Shown: piece by piece, positions 60,001 through 64,000 of the stretch | Position numbering within the stretch: position 1 is the first letter of the stretch | Layout of the letters: the number at the start of each line of letters is the position of its first letter | DNA from: Anarhynchus alexandrinus | Taxonomy: Eukaryota > Chordata > Aves > Charadriiformes > Charadriidae | Assembly: GCA_008711295.1 (NCBI GenBank) | Contig: VUYV01000290.1 | Span: 222,294-286,293 of the forward strand | Direction: 5' to 3' | DNA length: 64,000 nucleotides | Notes under the pieces: model-generated | The model's database searches: none | What the model saw: the letters and a program-made list of their open reading frames with translations, nothing else | Told to the model about the DNA's origin: nothing | Translations under genes and position numbers: made by a program

Positions 60001-63000
60001 AATTTCAAAGAGAAGAAGCAATAGATATGTCAATACTTCATGGATTTTTTAATGAAATCTCTCAGCAACAGAAAAACTATTTTTTTTTTTGTTATTGTGG
60101 GCAGGCCTTTTACTTGCTGGGATGGATGGAGGGGGTCTGGCAAGAGAAGGTCAACATCTTGAAGATGTGACTAATTTGTGGTGAAACTGGCCTTTGCAAG
60201 GGTGAAACAGTACTATTGCATTCCCCTGATTCAGGATTTTAGGACTACATTTTAGATCAAAAGCTGAAGATTATGGTCTGTTTACTGATGTGCTAAAGTC
60301 TGAATTTCCCAACGACTTTGAAATGCTCTGTCTCCTTAAAAACTACATCCTAAAGGAAAAGCAAAAAACCTCACAGATTTCACACTTGTTTTCACTCTGA
60401 AATTCGGCTGTCACACTTTACTTGCTAGAAATCTGAGACAAAGTCCAGGACAACCCCCAAAGACAATGTCCCAAAAGCGGGCAGGACTACGAGAGACTTC
60501 TTGGCCCCAAGAGGTCTTGTTAGGCAGAAGTTAGCGTCAGTGATTCTGTGCAAGTTGAAATGGCTTTATATCATTGTTTCTGGAGGTTTTATTAATTACT
60601 GCAGTATAAGGCCTTGCCACCTCTTTTATACACATCTCATCAAATCCATTCTGGAGCAGAGATCCTTGGACTTAACTGGCCCATCGGCTTGATATTTTTA
60701 CAGCATGTATTTAAAAGATGTGATTCGGCTATGGCGCATAAAATAATGAACACTTTGGGTGTTTTACCACCTGGCTTATTATAATGTTACTGAAACACAG
60801 TGACTTGCCTGTGTATTTTATATCCTTACAGCTGAAATATTTTTTTTTAAAAGAAGTCCTCTCCCCCTCCATTACGGCTCATAAGTTGCTTTCTTCTAAT
60901 ATGCACTAATAACTGAGCAGGTTAGAAGGACATCAGGGACATGCCCTTCCATCAGAGAATGCATGCTGTTAAAAAATCCAAACAAAACCCAGTTACATAT
61001 CCAAAAGAAAAGTGTTGAAAACATTCTGACATTCTCATGGTTGGGTTTTTTTTTCAGTTATGATAGAACACATTATTCCAAGAATAGGAAAATATTTCAT
61101 TTTGAGATTATTTTATTTTCCTCTCTGTGTTAATGCATAGTGTGTGTTACTTCCCTTATTCATTGAAAATGTACATATATCAAGTATGTATTCTGTTCTA
61201 ATATTAAAAAATAAATAAATATTTTTCACTTATAAAAGAAAAGATTCAGTGTCTCAATCAAGTAGAAAAAAAAAACGCTTGGATGTTTCCTATTTGCTAT
61301 TTTCACAGTATTCGTTCCCTTGGAAATTTCAAAATTTTGACTTGGGATTGAGATTCAGAGCACTGACCAATTTGAAAAGGTTGCAGTTCCCTGGGGAAGA
61401 GAGCGCATGTGCTGTGCGTGGGTGTAGCTGGAACCCCTGCACAGAAAACTCCAACACAAGGCAGACATCACGACCAGGTAATAAAACTCTGGTGACAGGA
61501 AAAGCCCTTCACGGAAGCATGGACCTTTAGCTGGACTCTAACCCTAACAGTCACTGTGTGATCTGCACTGCTGTTATTATTGGGACATGTAACCTTTAAT
61601 CAGTGATGAGACTTCTGAAATGAGCAAAAAAAAATAAATTACTCAACCATGAAAATAAGTAAATAAACACCGACCATGGGAAAAACTCAAGGTTACTGCA
61701 GTGCTAAATGTTTCTTCATTTTATTATTGTAGCTACATGGTAATTGCACTTATTGCTAAACATTTCGCTGTGTGGTAGAGCAAGTGCACAATTCTATTTT
61801 AAAAAATATTACTCAGTAAAAGAAGCAGTCTGACCCAGTTGAATTGAAGCTGAAATTTGGAGGGACCTGCAGTGTTATCACTCGAATCAGATGATTTGTA
61901 TACCAGCCAGGTGAGAACTAGCAAGACCTAGGTACAGGCAGTCAATTCTGAGACATTTGGTTTCACATGAAGATACAAATGTTATTTCCAGATGCTTTTT
62001 TTTCACTCTTTGCAGGGTAGCAGAAGGTCCTTGTGGGAAACTGGAAGGACAAGAACTGCTTCAAAGCCAGTAAACCAGTTTCATTTCCAGCTCTTCCTTT
62101 AAGAAGAGGGAAAACAACGGATGTCCTCGGCCGTGCCACCAAGGGCTGGTGGATGGGGTGGCAGCTGAAGCGGAAAGAAAAGGAAAGCTGACCAATCCTC
62201 AAATTACCCTGACCCTCAAAGCCAGCGAGCTGCTTCATGGGCGATTTCACAACTAAGCCATGAATGATCCAAAAAGCCTTTAAAGATTGTCTCCGACTTG
62301 TTTTGCTTGTTCATGAGAATATGTTGCTCCTGGGAAGTGATGTGGCCAGCATGTTGTGAGTCATGAATTGCACTGATTGCAAGCACAGCTGGGAATCCTC
62401 TTCAGCCATTCCCAATTGCTTCCTTTCTCTAGCTTATTTTATCATTTGATTTTTTACTGGCAGAAAAAAAAGTTACATTAAAAATAGGGCTTTGTTGCTT
62501 TTTCTGGCCCCAGCACTCCTTGGCAGCTGATTTCGCTCTCTCTCTTTCCCTTTCTTTTCCTTTTTTAAAATCTTCATTTATTTGGAGAACATCAGACCAC
62601 CCTTCTCTGTCCAGAAAGTCTCTCTGCTCCTCGTGGCTCTGGCCACTCTCTGTGGCAATTCTTGTTTGCGGCAGGTTGCCCCTGTATCGCACCCGCTTCT
62701 CCTTTCCCATTCTGCCTCCTGCCCTGCTCTTGCACGTCCACCCATTTTGTATACGGGCTCAGTGATGGAAATATCTTTAGTTAAGCCCTCTCATTGGCTT
62801 TCCGACAACTGGTAACTGAAACCCTGGCACTGTAACTCAGTAAAACCTTTTTGTGTTCTTCTTTGCTCCTTTTTATACAAAAGCCCAGAAATTTTCCCTG
62901 CAGGCTTGTAATTGTGCTGCCATTATAGGATAGCTCTTTTAAGCCAATCATCTGAAATGCCCATCTTTCTGCGCTCTGCATTATTGTGTGTCAGAAAGAG

Positions 63001-64000
63001 CAAAGCTCCCTCTCTCCTTGCTGTGCAGACATCCCGATACAGAAATTAGGCTGTGCAAATCCATCTCCTCAAAATCTAAAATAAGAAACGAGCCTTGCCC
63101 CAAAGTCAGCGAAAAATCTCACACTGGCTTCAGGTGGCTTTGAGTCAGATCCTAAGGGTGCAGCAGAGGTCTATGCGCCATTCAAGCTCCTCTTTAAACG
63201 AATTAATTGATGGGAATAGTTATTATTCATTCTCAGGAGAAGAGTAGTAGCAGCCTTGGAAAACTTCTCCTCATTCTGGGAACTGCACTGCACCAAGGGA
63301 TTTGAACACTGAGCCCCGCTCCCTCACACGTACCCGACAGCTGCCTCTGGCAAAAGGAGTCCTGCACTAAGCACTGCCTTTCAGCTCAAACAGTTATTTT
63401 GCCTGAAGCCCAAGCAATATTTGACACATATTGTATCCTGTTTCTGCTGCGTCAGCAGTGTTGTGTAAACACGTTAGCTCATCCAGGCATGAAACTCACA
63501 ATTGTTTTCCCACTTGCAAAACAAACCACGTCCAATAAGCCCAGGGGACAAGCCAGTTATTCAGATTTCTACTAAAGCAGCTCAACACAAGAGAAGTGGT
63601 TAATAGAGTTACTACTCTCCTTTGCGATCCGTCAGCTGCCTCTGATACCATGAAGTGTTGCTGACATGGCAGGAATAGATGACATTGCCTTTCAGCGGCC
63701 TCATCCTCTTCCCTGCGAGGGGACTAAGCAGGTTGAGAAGACTGATGGGTTGTCTCTCCTGATGGTAACAGGGGTCTGGTTCCCTTTCTGTTCAGCACGC
63801 AGCAGAGGAAATAAAGCACAACAGCCTACAAATCCTACTGAGCTGGGACTGACTGCTGCTAACGCTTGCTGGATCCCAGGCTTGGATGCTGGAGGGCTGA
63901 TTCCATCTGGAGCAGACGGAGGTGAGGTTAGGCAGATAGGTGGAAGCAACCTGAGGAAGACAGAACAAAAGGTCTCTCAGCTCAGGGAAAGTGCTCAAAA
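57001..64000. other. Unique DNA, no gene recognised
   Basis: Seven kilobases without a recognisable gene or transposon. A18 occurs at 59175-59192 and A-rich patches at 57349-57358 and 58337-58370. An AT-rich region runs from 60700 to 61240. From about 62260 to 63250 the sequence becomes less repetitive, with clustered TAAT-type sites, and looks like a candidate regulatory element. Short frames on both strands encode nothing familiar. Confidence 0.55.
59175..59192. repeat. A18 homopolymer
   Basis: Eighteen consecutive A with no recognisable retroposed sequence attached on the left. Confidence 0.9.

Noticed and set aside
63297..63320. B-box-like sequence on the minus strand (GTTCAAATCCC)
   Set aside because: No A-box or SINE-like flanks and no cloverleaf.
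1..64000. CRISPR arrays, operons, phage or insertion sequences
   Set aside because: No regularly spaced repeats, no ribosome-binding sites ahead of tight gene clusters, and all transposons found are vertebrate LINEs or retroviral LTRs.

Overview
The window looks like bird nuclear DNA, probably from a neoavian species. It carries three 5'-truncated CR1 (chicken repeat 1) LINEs that end in the CR1 terminal octamer repeat. It also has a solo LTR of a retrovirus family I recognise from many bird genomes, and a 1.9-kb relic of an older CR1/L3-like LINE. CpG is scarce everywhere except one compact CpG island. I found no bacterial gene organisation, and no host protein-coding exon, rRNA or intact tRNA that I can name. 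The many short open frames are scattered over both strands and look like chance, except those inside LINE relics. The window is therefore best read as intergenic or intronic DNA around one candidate promoter.

Layout. Position 1-2090: A-rich start, then unremarkable DNA. 2090-3264: CR1-A (+), with a recognisable but dead reverse transcriptase. 3265-6387: unique AT-leaning DNA. 6393-6932: solo LTR (- strand) with a perfect 5-bp target duplication. 6938-16064: unique DNA holding a possible very old palindromic DNA-transposon remnant (9001-9195) and microsatellites. 16065-16218: assembly gap between two A tracts. 16851-17435: CR1-B (+). 17436-29100: unique DNA. 29101-29890: CpG island with GC boxes, an ACC repeat, and a purine-rich tract that can form a G-quadruplex. 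29959-30492: CR1-C (+), the best preserved of the three, set in AAT-rich simple sequence. 30531-48829: unique DNA with several stretches that look regulatory. 48830-50750: ancient CR1/L3-like LINE (+). 50751-64000: unique DNA with a possible tRNA-derived SINE (56905-57000, - strand), one odd minus-strand open frame (54829-55146), and regulatory-looking sequence near 62.9-63.2 kb.

No genes here work together as a system. The element most likely to matter functionally is the CpG island at 29.1-29.9 kb, a candidate promoter or first exon of a gene lying mostly outside the window or spliced with long introns. Transposable element identities come from recognising terminal motifs and conserved reverse-transcriptase phrases. 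No database search was possible. I did not find an exciting undescribed system, and I rank the observations below accordingly.
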